Source: Candidatus Bathyarchaeota archaeon (lineage in GTDB: Archaea; Thermoproteota; Bathyarchaeia; Bathyarchaeales; Bathycorpusculaceae). Taken from it: 52,002 nucleotides of DNA. The stretch lies in contig PIXZ01000004.1 of assembly GCA_003601605.1 (NCBI GenBank), positions 1-52,002 of the forward strand. The letters are read 5' to 3'. Position numbers and translations under genes: made by a program. Positions 15,852 through 24,510 of this stretch are shown here, in pieces. Every line of letters begins with the position of its first letter. Position 1 is the stretch's first letter. A model generated the notes under the pieces. That model was given only the letters and a program-made list of their open reading frames with translations, did no database searches and had not been told where the DNA came from.

Positions 15852-16370
15852 ATGCGTGCACGCAACTATAGAAATGTCAAAGGGCAACCCTACGTAAGGA
15901 AAAAATTTGTGAAAGGTTTTCCCCCTCCCAAGATAACCAAGTTTACCATGGGTGACACTAGAGCAGAATTTGAATACGAAGCAAGACTTATAGCCTTGAA
16001 AAAAGCGCAAATTCGCCATAACGCTTTAGAAGCAGCCCGCATAGCGACAAACCGCTTTTTAAATGAAAAACTTTCACAAAATTATAGATTACAAATTCAT
16101 CCATATCCCCATATAATTCTCCGCGAAAACAAAATGATTTTTGGCGCCCATGCAGACCGTCTTCAAGACGGCATGCGAAGGTCTTTTGGAAAACCCATAG
16201 GGACCGCAGCACGTGTAAGACCGAATCAAACAATTATCACTGTAAATGTTAACGCTGATGACGTTGAAGTGGCAAAAGAGGCTTTGAAGCGTGGAAGTGC
16301 GAAACTTCCCATTCCATGCAGGATAGTTATCGAGAAGAGAGAAAAGGAAGAGGTGAAAGCCGTTGAATGA
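15852..16370 (+). CDS. rpl10e: Large ribosomal subunit protein uL16 (archaeal L10e)
   Basis: Core 50S protein of about 172 residues near the A site and peptidyl transferase centre. The N-terminus MRARNYRNVKGQPYVRKKF has the family pattern (Y-R-x-x-x-G-x-P-Y). PHIILRENKMIFGAHADRLQ and DGMRRSFGKPIGTAARV follow, then the C-terminal KLPIPCRIVIE. ATG 15852 matches the usual family start; the frame continues upstream to 15819 without homology. The last codons overlap the ppsA start by eight bases, so the two are coupled. Confidence 0.95.
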   Translation: MRARNYRNVKGQPYVRKKFVKGFPPPKITKFTMGDTRAEFEYEARLIALKKAQIRHNALEAARIATNRFLNEKLSQNYRLQIHPYPHIILRENKMIFGAHADRLQDGMRRSFGKPIGTAARVRPNQTIITVNVNADDVEVAKEALKRGSAKLPIPCRIVIEKREKEEVKAVE

Positions 16371-18828
16371 GATGAGGAAAGAACTGGTAATATGGTTTGA
16401 AAACCTAAGGAAAACAGATATTCCCTCTGTGGGCGGTAAAAACGCCAATCTTGGCGAAATGATAAATGTTGGAATACCCGTTCCACCGGGATTTGCAATA
16501 ACAGCCTATGCCTACAAAAAATTCATCGAAGAAACTGGAATTGCCCAAAAAATCTATGATATCATAAACGAAACAGTGACAGACCCAACAGACCCTAAAC
16601 AGTATGAAGAAGCTTCAAAGAAAATCCGTGAACTAGTAGAATCCACACCAATGCCTAAAGAAATCGAAGAATCCATAAGAACCGCCTATAGAGAACTATG
16701 TAGGCGACTAAACGCAAACGACGTGTCAGTTGCTGTGCGCTCAAGCGCCACAGCAGAAGACTTGCCCGACGCTTCCTTTGCCGGACAGCAAGAAACTTAT
16801 CTGAACGTGAAAGGCGAGAACGAGCTTCTGGAAAAAACTGTCAAATGCTGGTCAAGTCTTTTCACTACACGCGCAATATTTTATCGAAACGAAAAGGGCT
16901 TTCCTCACGAAAAAGTCCTCATAAGTGTTGGAGTTCAAAAAATGGTTAACGCCAAAGCCGCCGGGGTCATGTTCACCATAAACCCTGTAACTGGCAACCC
17001 TAACCAGATAATTATTGAGGGAAACTACGGTTTAGGTGAGTCCGTGGTTTCCGGCGCTGTAACTCCAGACGACTTTATCGTTGACAAAAACACTTTGGAA
17101 ATAATTGAAAAACGTATTGCAAAAAAGACGGTGCAATACGTTCGCGACCCAAACACCGGAAAAACAGTGCATACAGAGGTTCCGGCTGAAAAACAGGAGC
17201 AGCCTTGCATAAGTGATGAAGAAATCGTTAAACTTGCAGAATTAGGTAAACACATTGAACAACATTATGGAAAGCCTCAAGACATTGAATGGGCAATCGA
17301 CGCAGAATCACCTTTTCCAAGTAACATATTTATAGTGCAATCCAGACCCGAAACAGTTTGGAGTTTAGAAGGTGTAAAGCCGGAAAAACCGGAAGAAATG
17401 AAAACTGCCCCTGAGTTAAAAGTTGTTGTTAAAGGAATACCAGCCGGGAAAAGAGGTTATGGTATAGGTAAGGCTAAAGTGGTTTTAAATCCTGAGGAAG
17501 CCTCCAAAGTTATGGGAAAAGGCGACATCCTTGTTACGGGCATGACAAACCCCGACTTTGTGCCATTTATGAAGCTTGCCGGCGCCATAGTCACTGACAA
17601 AGGTGGAGTGACATGCCACGCAGCTATCGTAAGCCGTGAACTTGGCATTCCATGCGTTGTTGGGACAAGGAACGCTACTAAGTTAATGGCTACCGGTAAG
17701 GAGTATACTGTTGATTCAAGAAGTGGAGTCGTCTATGAAGGCATAATGGAATCATTAACTGAACAGCTTTCAGCAGCCTCTAGAACGCCAATGCTTTTTT
17801 CTAGTGGTGGAAATGCTTACCAGCCAGTGCCAGTGACAGCCACAAAAATCTACATGAACTTGGGTGTTCCAGAAAAAATTGAAGACTATAAGGACTTGCC
17901 CTTTGAAGGAATAGGATTGATGCGCATAGAATTTATTCTAGCCAGCTACATAGGAGAACACCCGCTCTATCTTATAGAAACTGGGCAACAGCAAAAATTC
18001 GTTGATAAACTTGCAGAAGGCATATCCACAGTTGCTAGGGCAATACAGCCAAGACCCGTTGTTGTACGCTTCAGTGACTTCAAAACAAACGAATATAGAG
18101 AGTTGAAAGGCGGCGAAAAGTATGAAATTGAAGAAGCCAACCCCATGCTTGGTTGGAGAGGATGCAGCCGTTACATAAGCTCATGGTATGAAAAAGCTTT
18201 TAGACTCGAATGCCAAGCAATCGTGAAATGCCGTAAAGAGTGGGGTCTCAAAAACGTTTGGGTAATGCTTCCTGTTGTGCGAACAGTCTGGGAAGCCAAG
18301 AAAGTTTTGGAAATTATGCGTGAAGAAGGCTTAGAACGTTCTAGAGATTTTAAAGTGTGGTTTATGGCTGAAACTCCATCCATCGCCATAATGGCAGACG
18401 AATTTTCAAAACTCTGCGACGGCTTTTCCATAGGCTCCAACGACATGACCCAAGGCATACTAATGATTGACAGAGACTCGGAACGTTTAGGACAGATGGG
18501 ATACTTTGATGAAAGAGACCCAGCAGTAAAAAGAATAATCGCCCACCTAATACGAGTGGCTCACAAAAACGGATGCACAGTTTCCATATGCGGAGAAGGA
18601 CCATCCAACCTACCCGACTTCACAGAATTTCTAGTCAGAGCTGGAATTGACAGCATTTCAGTAAACGCCGACGCAGTGATTGCCACAAAGAAGCTTGTTG
18701 CAAGCATAGAACAAAAAATAATACTGGAACAGCTTGCAGAACAAAAAGAGCGTGCTCTCAGCCGCTTATCTGGAAGACCTAAGCAAGATTGGGAATGGGA
18801 ACCTCGCTGGGACGAAGAAGCACCATAA
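16363..18828 (+). CDS. ppsA: Phosphoenolpyruvate synthase
   Basis: Converts pyruvate, ATP and water to PEP, AMP and phosphate in gluconeogenesis. 821 residues, usual length about 790-820. The N-terminal ATP-grasp half has SVGGKNANLGEMINVGIPVP and AVRSSATAEDLPDASFAGQQ. The swivelling phosphohistidine domain has GGVTCHAAIVSRELGIPCVV with catalytic His419. The C-terminal TIM-barrel has FSIGSNDMTQG and a CGEGPSN cysteine. TTG 16363 is six bases after AGGTGA, and ATG 16372 is the alternative. It overlaps the L10e stop. Together with FBP aldolase/phosphatase it indicates an active gluconeogenic route. Confidence 0.95.
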   Translation: MNEMRKELVIWFENLRKTDIPSVGGKNANLGEMINVGIPVPPGFAITAYAYKKFIEETGIAQKIYDIINETVTDPTDPKQYEEASKKIRELVESTPMPKEIEESIRTAYRELCRRLNANDVSVAVRSSATAEDLPDASFAGQQETYLNVKGENELLEKTVKCWSSLFTTRAIFYRNEKGFPHEKVLISVGVQKMVNAKAAGVMFTINPVTGNPNQIIIEGNYGLGESVVSGAVTPDDFIVDKNTLEIIEKRIAKKTVQYVRDPNTGKTVHTEVPAEKQEQPCISDEEIVKLAELGKHIEQHYGKPQDIEWAIDAESPFPSNIFIVQSRPETVWSLEGVKPEKPEEMKTAPELKVVVKGIPAGKRGYGIGKAKVVLNPEEASKVMGKGDILVTGMTNPDFVPFMKLAGAIVTDKGGVTCHAAIVSRELGIPCVVGTRNATKLMATGKEYTVDSRSGVVYEGIMESLTEQLSAASRTPMLFSSGGNAYQPVPVTATKIYMNLGVPEKIEDYKDLPFEGIGLMRIEFILASYIGEHPLYLIETGQQQKFVDKLAEGISTVARAIQPRPVVVRFSDFKTNEYRELKGGEKYEIEEANPMLGWRGCSRYISSWYEKAFRLECQAIVKCRKEWGLKNVWVMLPVVRTVWEAKKVLEIMREEGLERSRDFKVWFMAETPSIAIMADEFSKLCDGFSIGSNDMTQGILMIDRDSERLGQMGYFDERDPAVKRIIAHLIRVAHKNGCTVSICGEGPSNLPDFTEFLVRAGIDSISVNADAVIATKKLVASIEQKIILEQLAEQKERALSRLSGRPKQDWEWEPRWDEEAP

Positions 18829-18867
18829 AACCTTATTTTACCCTTAACTTCACCTACTCCTTTTAGC

Positions 18868-19881
18868 ATGGGAATTTTCATGAAAAATTTTGACCTAGAA
18901 GAAGAAAGAATAAAGAAGGAAATACAGCAACTAAAAGCCAAACGCGTATTAATACAGCTTCCGGAAGGCTTAAAACCAGAAGCACCGCACATAGCCAAGA
19001 CAGTTGAAAAGGCCGGAGCATTACCAATAATTTCTGCAGACCCTTGTTATGGAGCATGCGACCTAGCGGAAGCTGAAGCTGAAAGCCTCAACGCAGATTT
19101 AATTATACATTATGGACATTCAAAACTTTTGAAGTATGAACGAGTTCCAACCATTTATGTGGAAGCGAGGGCAACCTTGAAAATTGACGAAGCTGTTGAA
19201 AAGGCTCTGCCTTTGTTAGAGAAAATGGAAAAGATAGGGTTAGCCACCACAGTTCAGCACGTGCAAACTTTGGATGAAGTTAGAGAAATTCTCACTCGTT
19301 CCGGAAAAACCGTGGTTATAGGTGATGCTGGACGCCTAAACTATCCTGGACAGGTTATTGGATGTGATTTTAGTAACGCTAAATCCATAGCAAAAGATGT
19401 GGAAGCCTTTCTTTTCATCGGCGGCGGACGATTCCACGCATTAGGTGTAGCTCTTTCAACTTCAAAACCAACGGTGGTTGCAGACCCTTACGAAAATAGA
19501 GCTTACATAATTAAAGATGAAATAAAGAAAATTTTGAAACAGCGGTGGGCAAGCATAGAAGAAGCTAAAAAAGCGAAAAAATTTGCGGTTTTAGTCGGAC
19601 TAAAGCCAGGGCAAAAACGTTTTGAAGAAGCATTAAAAATAAAAGAAAAGCTTGAAAAACATGGAAAAACCGCGTTTCTGTTCGCAGTTAAGGAAGTCAC
19701 ACCAGAAGTTTTAATGGAATTCCCTTCAATAGACGCTTATGTAAACACTGCTTGCCCGAGGCTCTCACTGGACGACGTGGCAAGATTTAAGAAGCCAATG
19801 CTAACAATTAACGAAACCTTAGTTGTTGTTAATGAACTTTCCTGGGAAAAATTATGCCAAAAAGGCTGGTTCGAAAACTAG
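18868..19881 (+). CDS. dph2: Diphthamide synthesis enzyme Dph2 (radical 3-amino-3-carboxypropyl transferase)
   Basis: A [4Fe-4S] enzyme that transfers the 3-amino-3-carboxypropyl group of SAM to a histidine of elongation factor 2. 337 residues, the usual archaeal length. Cluster cysteines are C60 (in SADPCYGACD), C166 (GQVIGCDFSN) and C296 (YVNTACPRLS), one per domain, in the three-repeat arrangement of the family. The segment LIQLPEGLKPEA near the N-terminus is also typical. ATG 18868 or ATG 18880 may be used. The 3' end overlaps the methyltransferase gene by 28 bases, so the two are probably cotranscribed. Confidence 0.93.
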   Translation: MGIFMKNFDLEEERIKKEIQQLKAKRVLIQLPEGLKPEAPHIAKTVEKAGALPIISADPCYGACDLAEAEAESLNADLIIHYGHSKLLKYERVPTIYVEARATLKIDEAVEKALPLLEKMEKIGLATTVQHVQTLDEVREILTRSGKTVVIGDAGRLNYPGQVIGCDFSNAKSIAKDVEAFLFIGGGRFHALGVALSTSKPTVVADPYENRAYIIKDEIKKILKQRWASIEEAKKAKKFAVLVGLKPGQKRFEEALKIKEKLEKHGKTAFLFAVKEVTPEVLMEFPSIDAYVNTACPRLSLDDVARFKKPMLTINETLVVVNELSWEKLCQKGWFEN

Positions 19882-20574
19882 ACCTGGAAATGCTGCTTTC
19901 GCAAGTTGAACCTCACCCGTCTCCTAAGCCAAGTCTTGAACAATACACAATTCCGTCAGATGTTGCAGCAACAATTCTTTACGTGGCAGCTTACATGCAT
20001 AACAACATAGTCGGCAAAACAGTTTTGGATTTGGGATGCGGTACCGGAAGACTTGCTTTAGGCGCTGCTTTTCTAGGCGCAAAAGAAGTAGTAGGCGTCG
20101 ATATAGACAAAACAGCGATTAGAACAGCCTTGAAAAACGCTGAAAAGCTGGGACTAAAAGGCAAGGTGCAATGGGTTGTTGCAGATATAAGCGCTGTTCA
20201 CGGGAAATTTGATGTTGTCTTGCAGAATCCGCCTTTTGGGGTGCAAAAACGAGGGGCTGACCGAAAGTTTATCGAAAAAGCTTTAGAAGTTGGCGAAACC
20301 ATTTACTCTCTCCACAAACATCTACTCTCTCCACAAACATCCACGCACAGACAAAAAACTTTTGAAGAAAATTAAAACTGGAAAAAATGAGTTAATTCCC
20401 ATTCTTCCATCTCCCTTTCTAGAAAAATTTATCAAAACGCATGGCGGAAAAGTTATAGCTGTCTATGCTATGGCAATAAAAATTCCACACATGTTCAGTT
20501 TTCATACAAAAAAGAAACACGAGTTTATAGTAGACTTGTACATAATAGAGGGAAGCAAAAAACTTGGTAACTAA
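19854..20574 (+). pseudogene. METTL5-like rRNA adenine methyltransferase, frameshifted by a 19-bp tandem duplication
   Basis: An N6-adenine methyltransferase of the METTL5/archaeal RNA methylase type. The first frame (19854-20375) holds EQYTIPSDVAATILY, the SAM motif TVLDLGCGTGRLALGAAF, VGVDIDKTAI and the catalytic NPPFGVQKRGADRKF. After GETIYSLHKH the frame is lost. The second frame (to 20574) supplies the C-terminal part PRTDKKLLKK to LYIIEGSKK. Removing one copy of the 19-base repeat at 20304-20341 rejoins both into one protein of about 233 residues with the expected family ending. As written the protein is truncated to 173 residues with an out-of-frame tail. Either a recent slippage mutation, strain variation, or an assembly artefact. 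The HicB/DinB-like gene downstream overlaps its end by 11 bases. Confidence 0.85.
20304..20341. repeat. 19-bp perfect tandem duplication inside the METTL5-like gene
   Basis: The unit TACTCTCTCCACAAACATC occurs twice with no spacer. It adds 19 bases, hence a +1 shift, and repeats the coding of YSLHKH in a second frame. The surrounding coding sequence reads through in one frame if one unit is removed, which is direct evidence that the second copy is secondary. Confidence 0.93.
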
Positions 20575-21283
20575 AATTTTCGTTTGTCTCGAGGTAGGTT
20601 CTGAAGGGACTGGAGTTTTTGTTCCAGCCTATCCAGGTTGCTGGGTGTTTGGACGAACTCCGGAAAGAGCGTTATTGAAGGTGAAAGAAGCTATATTTGA
20701 CTGGTTTAGATGGATTGAAAAGCATGGTGAACATGTTTCTAATGAAACAAAAAACTTTGAAGTTGAAGTTGCAGAAATGATGAGAGTCGATTACAACCCA
20801 GTTGAAGCGGGCAAGCCAGAACCCCTTTTTTGGTCTGAAATCGCACCTGTTTCAAGAAAAGACATTACCAGAACAATTCAGCTGTTAGAATATTCTCGAG
20901 AGGATTTACTGAAACTTGTTTCTAATCTGAGCAAAGAATGCCTTGAGTGGTTACCTCCTAACAAACCACGCACAATAAAAAATTGTCTAAAACATATAGC
21001 CTATGTCGAGCCATGGTATATTACACGCCTAAACATCGATTTGCCCAGCAAATACCCACGGAATACATTTAAACTGTTAGATTATACACGCAAACTAATT
21101 GTAAACGTTTTAAAGGATTTTCCTAAAGAAAAAATGCGTGGCGTCTATCAACCTAAAAAAGATCGAAGCCCTGTATGCAATTTATGGACTGCGCGAAAAG
21201 TATTAAGAAGATTGGTTGACCATGAGCGATTACACACGCGATACATTGAAAAAGTGTTACAACTTTACAAAGCCAAAAAATAA
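20564..21283 (+). CDS. HicB-like N-terminus fused to a DinB-like four-helix domain
   Basis: A 239-residue protein in two parts. Residues about 1-60 (FVCLEVGSEGTGVFVPAYPG, then CWVFGRTPERALLKVKEAI) show the HicB/UPF0150 fold seen in type II antitoxins. Residues about 100-235 resemble DinB/DUF664-type four-helix proteins: DITRTIQLLEYSREDLLKLV, an HIAYVEPWYI segment and a final VDHERLHTRYIEKVLQ. The histidines H in KHIAYVE and H in DHERLH could be metal ligands of the DinB type. No partner HicA toxin lies nearby. TTG 20564 overlaps the upstream gene. The role is unknown. Confidence 0.6.
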   Translation: MVTKIFVCLEVGSEGTGVFVPAYPGCWVFGRTPERALLKVKEAIFDWFRWIEKHGEHVSNETKNFEVEVAEMMRVDYNPVEAGKPEPLFWSEIAPVSRKDITRTIQLLEYSREDLLKLVSNLSKECLEWLPPNKPRTIKNCLKHIAYVEPWYITRLNIDLPSKYPRNTFKLLDYTRKLIVNVLKDFPKEKMRGVYQPKKDRSPVCNLWTARKVLRRLVDHERLHTRYIEKVLQLYKAKK

Positions 21284-21332
21284 ACTGTTATCTTTCTCGT
21301 CAAGGAATCAACCCAAAAGATTTATTGAACTC

Positions 21333-21348
21333 ATATGTGATTACATAT
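21333..21348. promoter_or_regulatory. Short inverted repeat upstream of csl4
   Basis: ATATGT and ACATAT form perfect six-base arms around GATT, about 63 bases ahead of csl4. Could be a promoter-associated operator or chance in A/T-rich DNA. Confidence 0.2.
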
Positions 21349-21410
21349 ATGCTTTAACCTTAATGGTAGCCTACAAGCATAGATAATTGTAAGACAGCTT
21401 GGGATTAAAA

Positions 21411-21992
21411 TTGAGTTTGAAATCATACAAAGAGAAAAGCGGTCAGTTCGTGTTGCCTGGTGAACGTTTAGGCGTGATTGAAGAGTTTATTCCGAACAGC
21501 GGAACATACGTTAAAAGCGGCGTAATCTACTCAAAAATTGTGGGTCGTGCCCTACTAGACTTCTTGAATAAGCGAGTCTCTGTTTACCCCCTTGTTCACG
21601 GAGCAAAAATTCCAAGAGTAGGAAGCATAGTTCTTGGGCAAGTCTCAAGCGTTCAAAGCGAAAACGCTGCCGTAAGAATTTTCAAGATAGGTAACAAGCT
21701 GCTTTCAGGGTTCTTCACTGGAATTTTACACATATCAGATGTGCAGCTAAGATACGTAGAATCCATGTATGATGTGTGCAAGCCTGGCGACATTTTAAGG
21801 GCGAAAGTTATTAGCGAAAAAAATCGCACGTACCATTTATCCACAAAAGACAAAAATCTAGGCGTTGTTTACGCCTTCTGTTCGCAGTGTGGATACATGC
21901 TTGCGTCAAAAAAGCAGAACATGTATTGTCCGCGGTGTGGGAAAATTGAAAAACGCAAAATTACAATAGATTACGGAAAAGGAATAGTATGA
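21411..21992 (+). CDS. csl4: Exosome subunit Csl4
   Basis: RNA-binding cap subunit of the archaeal exosome, which recruits DnaG and binds RNA substrates. The N-terminal domain has GQFVLPGERLGVIEEFIPNS. The S1 domain runs from about residue 70 to 140 (GSIVLGQVSSVQSENAAVRI, LHISDVQLRYV, PGDILRAKVISE). The C-terminal zinc ribbon has CSQCGYM and CPRCGK. Length is about 193 residues, typical. The start is uncertain: TTG 21411, preceded by a weak GGGA, or TTG 21399. It is followed 17 bases later by rpoL, an arrangement known from archaea. Confidence 0.93.
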   Translation: MSLKSYKEKSGQFVLPGERLGVIEEFIPNSGTYVKSGVIYSKIVGRALLDFLNKRVSVYPLVHGAKIPRVGSIVLGQVSSVQSENAAVRIFKIGNKLLSGFFTGILHISDVQLRYVESMYDVCKPGDILRAKVISEKNRTYHLSTKDKNLGVVYAFCSQCGYMLASKKQNMYCPRCGKIEKRKITIDYGKGIV

Positions 21993-22008
21993 AAGGAGCT
22001 GTAACAAA

Positions 22009-22293
22009 ATGAAAGTTAAAATATTAAAAGAAACAGCTAACGAGCTTAAAATAGAAATCGAAGGCGCTGGACACACTCTTTGTAATTTGTTGCAGAAAAT
22101 ACTCTTAGAAGATGAAAACGTAGATTTAGCTGGCTATGACATACCCCACCCTCTAGCCTCCAACCCAATAGTCTACGTTAGAACAAAAGGAAAAGCAAAA
22201 CCAAAACAAGCTCTGCTTAACGCCTTAAAAAAGGCGAAAGATATAAACAAAGAATTCAGCAAAACATTTGAAAAAGCCCTCAAGAAAATTTAA
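22009..22293 (+). CDS. rpoL: RNA polymerase subunit Rpo11 (RpoL)
   Basis: The alpha-C-like assembly subunit of archaeal RNA polymerase that pairs with Rpo3. 94 residues, with the family core EGAGHTLCNLLQKILLEDEN, AGYDIPHPLASNPIVYVRTK and a C-terminal helix. ATG 22009 follows GAAAGGAGCTG. The 3' end overlaps the convergent RNase III-like gene by 14 bases. Confidence 0.96.
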   Translation: MKVKILKETANELKIEIEGAGHTLCNLLQKILLEDENVDLAGYDIPHPLASNPIVYVRTKGKAKPKQALLNALKKAKDINKEFSKTFEKALKKI

Positions 22294-22675
22294 CTTTTTT
22301 GTTTATTTTTTTAAGCAACAAAGTAAATCCTTCCACCGCATTGTCAGATTTTTCCAGCACAGCAACACTTTCTTTCAATGTCATACGACTGTTAAGCCAA
22401 GCCCAAACAATCAACGCTTCCGCAGCATCAGCCATCTTATGGCGACTCATCCCAGAAGGCAACGCTTCTCTCAACCCACTATTCTTTAAGGCTTCGGCGA
22501 GAAAACTTCCTTTAACCTTTCTTCCTACTGGTTTACCCTTCTTGTTAGACACAGCTAACGAATAAACAAAGTTAACATACGTGTCTCCAAGGGAAGCCAA
22601 TCCATGATCAGTCAACACTTCAGTTAGAGTCTTATAATTCTTCAAAAAAGGAAAAAATTTTTGATTCTTGTTCAT
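22280..22675 (-). CDS. Archaeal RNase III-like protein (Ribonucleas_3_2 type)
   Basis: 131 residues, single domain. GLASLGDTYVNFVYSLA corresponds to the RNase III signature helix with Gly-Asp kept, and SRHKMADAAEALIVWAWLN holds the second acidic pair (D..E) of the RNase III active site. The substrate and whether it cuts double-stranded RNA are unknown. No double-stranded RNA binding domain is attached. Start ATG 22675. It is convergent with rpoL. Confidence 0.7.
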   Translation of the reverse strand: MNKNQKFFPFLKNYKTLTEVLTDHGLASLGDTYVNFVYSLAVSNKKGKPVGRKVKGSFLAEALKNSGLREALPSGMSRHKMADAAEALIVWAWLNSRMTLKESVAVLEKSDNAVEGFTLLLKKINKKVKFS

Positions 22676-22731
22676 AGCCTAAATACCTACCACATCCATT
22701 CCAGCAAATCTAATAATATCTTCTAAGAAAG

Positions 22732-23358
22732 TTATAATAACTTAGGAATAAATCTCCCAGTTTTCTTTTGATACTCTAAATACTTAGCTCCAAAACGTTG
22801 AACAAGCAGTCGCTCTTCCTCAAAAGTAATCCCATAATATCCGGGAATCGCAAACAAGGGAATAAGTGTAAACAGATTCGGCCACAAAAAGAAAAGTCCG
22901 AAAAACATAAGAAAATATCCAAGATATGACGGGTGCCTTACATAGCGGTATGGACCCCATGTTACAAGTTTCTGATTTTCCAGCATTTCCCACGAAACAG
23001 CACATCTGCCTCTAACAATTACGCTCCAAAGGAAGATAAAATACCCCGCTAACGTGAGAGCCAACCCTAAAAATTGCATATAAATCGCAAAAGGTAATTG
23101 AAAATGGAAAGGTGAAACATAGAGCAGATTAAGGAGACCAGCGAACACAAAAAAGATGTATACTAGGGCTTCTAGAAAATAGGCGAACGTTCCTAAAGCC
23201 GCAAAGCCTACCATAAGGCTTGATGGGTGTTCGACTTCAGCGTAAACCTTACCACTGCCTTTTCCTTTTTTAATTATGAGAACGTTATGCAAATTAACAA
23301 ACGCAAAAACCACTAGACAAATAAAAAGAAATATAGCTATAACAACTTCAATTAGCAT
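22732..23358 (-). CDS. Isoprenylcysteine carboxyl methyltransferase-like membrane methyltransferase
   Basis: A 208-residue integral membrane protein with about five helices, belonging to the ICMT/PEMT superfamily. The C-terminal SAM-binding region carries TWGPYRYVRHPSYLGYFLMF, and after the last helices FEEERLLVQRFGAKYLEYQ with KTGRFIP. In eukaryotes the enzyme methylates prenylated C-termini; archaeal and bacterial members methylate lipids or unknown acceptors, so the substrate is open. Start ATG 23358. Confidence 0.82.
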   Translation of the reverse strand: MLIEVVIAIFLFICLVVFAFVNLHNVLIIKKGKGSGKVYAEVEHPSSLMVGFAALGTFAYFLEALVYIFFVFAGLLNLLYVSPFHFQLPFAIYMQFLGLALTLAGYFIFLWSVIVRGRCAVSWEMLENQKLVTWGPYRYVRHPSYLGYFLMFFGLFFLWPNLFTLIPLFAIPGYYGITFEEERLLVQRFGAKYLEYQKKTGRFIPKLL

Positions 23359-23428
23359 ACTTCTAATTAAGAAAATTCACTAAACTTATAACATTTCTTT
23401 TCATAAGTTCTAGTAGGCTGAGAACCGC

Positions 23429-24028
23429 TTGAATTACCAAAAATTCCGCACTATTAAACCTGAAATTCGCGTTTTAGGCGTCGACGACGGAGTCTTTACC
23501 CCGCGTACAAAAGGTTTGGTGCCAGTTGTCGGCGTAGTCTTCCGTGGTGGATACTGGCTTGACGGTGTAATACACACAAAGATACAAATAGATGGGCTAG
23601 ACGCAACAAACAAAATAGCCTCCATGATTCTTAACTCACCTCATTACAAACAGTTAAGAGTTACAATGCTCAACGGCGTAACTTTCGCAGGTTTCAACGT
23701 TGTGGATATAAAAAAGCTTCATGATAAAACAAAGCTTCCAATAATAGTGATTACCCGGGAAAAACCAGACTTTGAAAAAATTAGAGCAGCCTTAAAAAAT
23801 CTGCCAAAAAGTGAAGAACGCTGGAATGCCATTAAAAACGCTGGAAAAATAATTGAGATACCCATACGAGGCAGTAAAAACGAGAAAATCTATATGCAAA
23901 CATGTGGCATTCTCGAAGAAGACGCGGTAAAAATTGTGCATTCCACCTCCACCCGAAGCAATATACCAGAAGCATTACGTGTAGCCCATATAATCGCTTC
24001 GGGAATAAGCATCACAGAGCCTCAATAA
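23429..24028 (+). CDS. DUF99 (UPF0215) family protein
   Basis: A 199-residue protein with the DUF99 pattern: RVLGVDDGVFTPRTKGLVPV, VVGVVFRGGYWLDGV, LNGVTFAGFNVVDIKKLHD and LPIIVITREKPDF. The family is related in fold to endonuclease V and RNase H-like proteins, and its Asp residues (VDDG) are candidate metal ligands; the biochemical role is not settled. The start is taken as TTG 23429, near weak upstream signals. It precedes tfs in the same direction. Confidence 0.83.
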   Translation: MNYQKFRTIKPEIRVLGVDDGVFTPRTKGLVPVVGVVFRGGYWLDGVIHTKIQIDGLDATNKIASMILNSPHYKQLRVTMLNGVTFAGFNVVDIKKLHDKTKLPIIVITREKPDFEKIRAALKNLPKSEERWNAIKNAGKIIEIPIRGSKNEKIYMQTCGILEEDAVKIVHSTSTRSNIPEALRVAHIIASGISITEPQ

Positions 24029-24040
24029 TTATTGTAATAA

Positions 24041-24055
24041 GAAAAAGTTTAAAAG
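24041..24055 (+). promoter_or_regulatory. Candidate BRE/TATA promoter of tfs
   Basis: GAAAAAG followed by TTTAAAAG resembles an archaeal BRE plus TATA element, about 50 bases before ATG 24102, within the usual range for a gene with a short leader. By eye only. Confidence 0.35.
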
Positions 24056-24101
24056 AGACCATGTTAAGGGAAAACAAACGAGTATAGTGGAGTAAGAAGT
24101 C

Positions 24102-24455
24102 ATGGAGTTTTGCCCAAAATGCGGTTCTCGTCTTGTACCGAAAAAGGGAAAATCCAGCCAAAAATCTTCTATAATGCTTGTCTGCCCCAAGTGCGGTTAT
24201 AGGAAGAAAACTTCTGAAAAAGATGTTAAGCCTAAGGTTGCGAAAATTATACAGCACAAACCACAACAACTTGTAGCCGTAATAGGTAAAGAAGAACAAA
24301 AACTTCGAACATTACCAACAGTTAGAGTGGAATGCCCAAGATGCGGGAATAATCAAGCCTATGTTTGGCAAGTGCAAACAAGAAGCGCAGACGAATCCTC
24401 AACTCAATTCCTCCGCTGCACCAAATGCGGATACACCTTCAGAGAATACAGCTAA
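24102..24455 (+). CDS. tfs: Transcription factor S (TFS)
   Basis: Archaeal transcript-cleavage factor that rescues backtracked RNA polymerase, homologous to eukaryotic TFIIS and Rpb9. The N-terminal zinc ribbon has CPKCGSR and CPKCGYRKK, and the C-terminal ribbon CPRCGNNQAYVWQVQTRSA with DESST, the acidic DE pair on the loop reaching the polymerase active site, then CTKCGYTFREY. 117 residues. It sits just before pcn and priL, a typical archaeal cluster. Confidence 0.95.
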   Translation: MEFCPKCGSRLVPKKGKSSQKSSIMLVCPKCGYRKKTSEKDVKPKVAKIIQHKPQQLVAVIGKEEQKLRTLPTVRVECPRCGNNQAYVWQVQTRSADESSTQFLRCTKCGYTFREYS

Positions 24456-24510
24456 ACAAAATACTGACCGTTTCCTAAGAAATTCCAGCTTCGAAGCTGA
24501 ACATTAACAC

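Noticed and set aside
18171-18998. Open frames antisense to ppsA and dph2
   Set aside because: They are shadows of strongly supported coding genes and show no recognisable protein features.
20290-20574. An independent small gene starting MAKPFTLSTNIYS
   Set aside because: Its N-terminus is only the duplicated repeat read out of frame, and the rest is the C-terminal part of the METTL5-like methyltransferase.
22280-22293. The rpoL/RNase III-like overlap as an error
   Set aside because: Fourteen bases of overlap between convergent genes is common in compact archaeal genomes and both proteins have normal ends.
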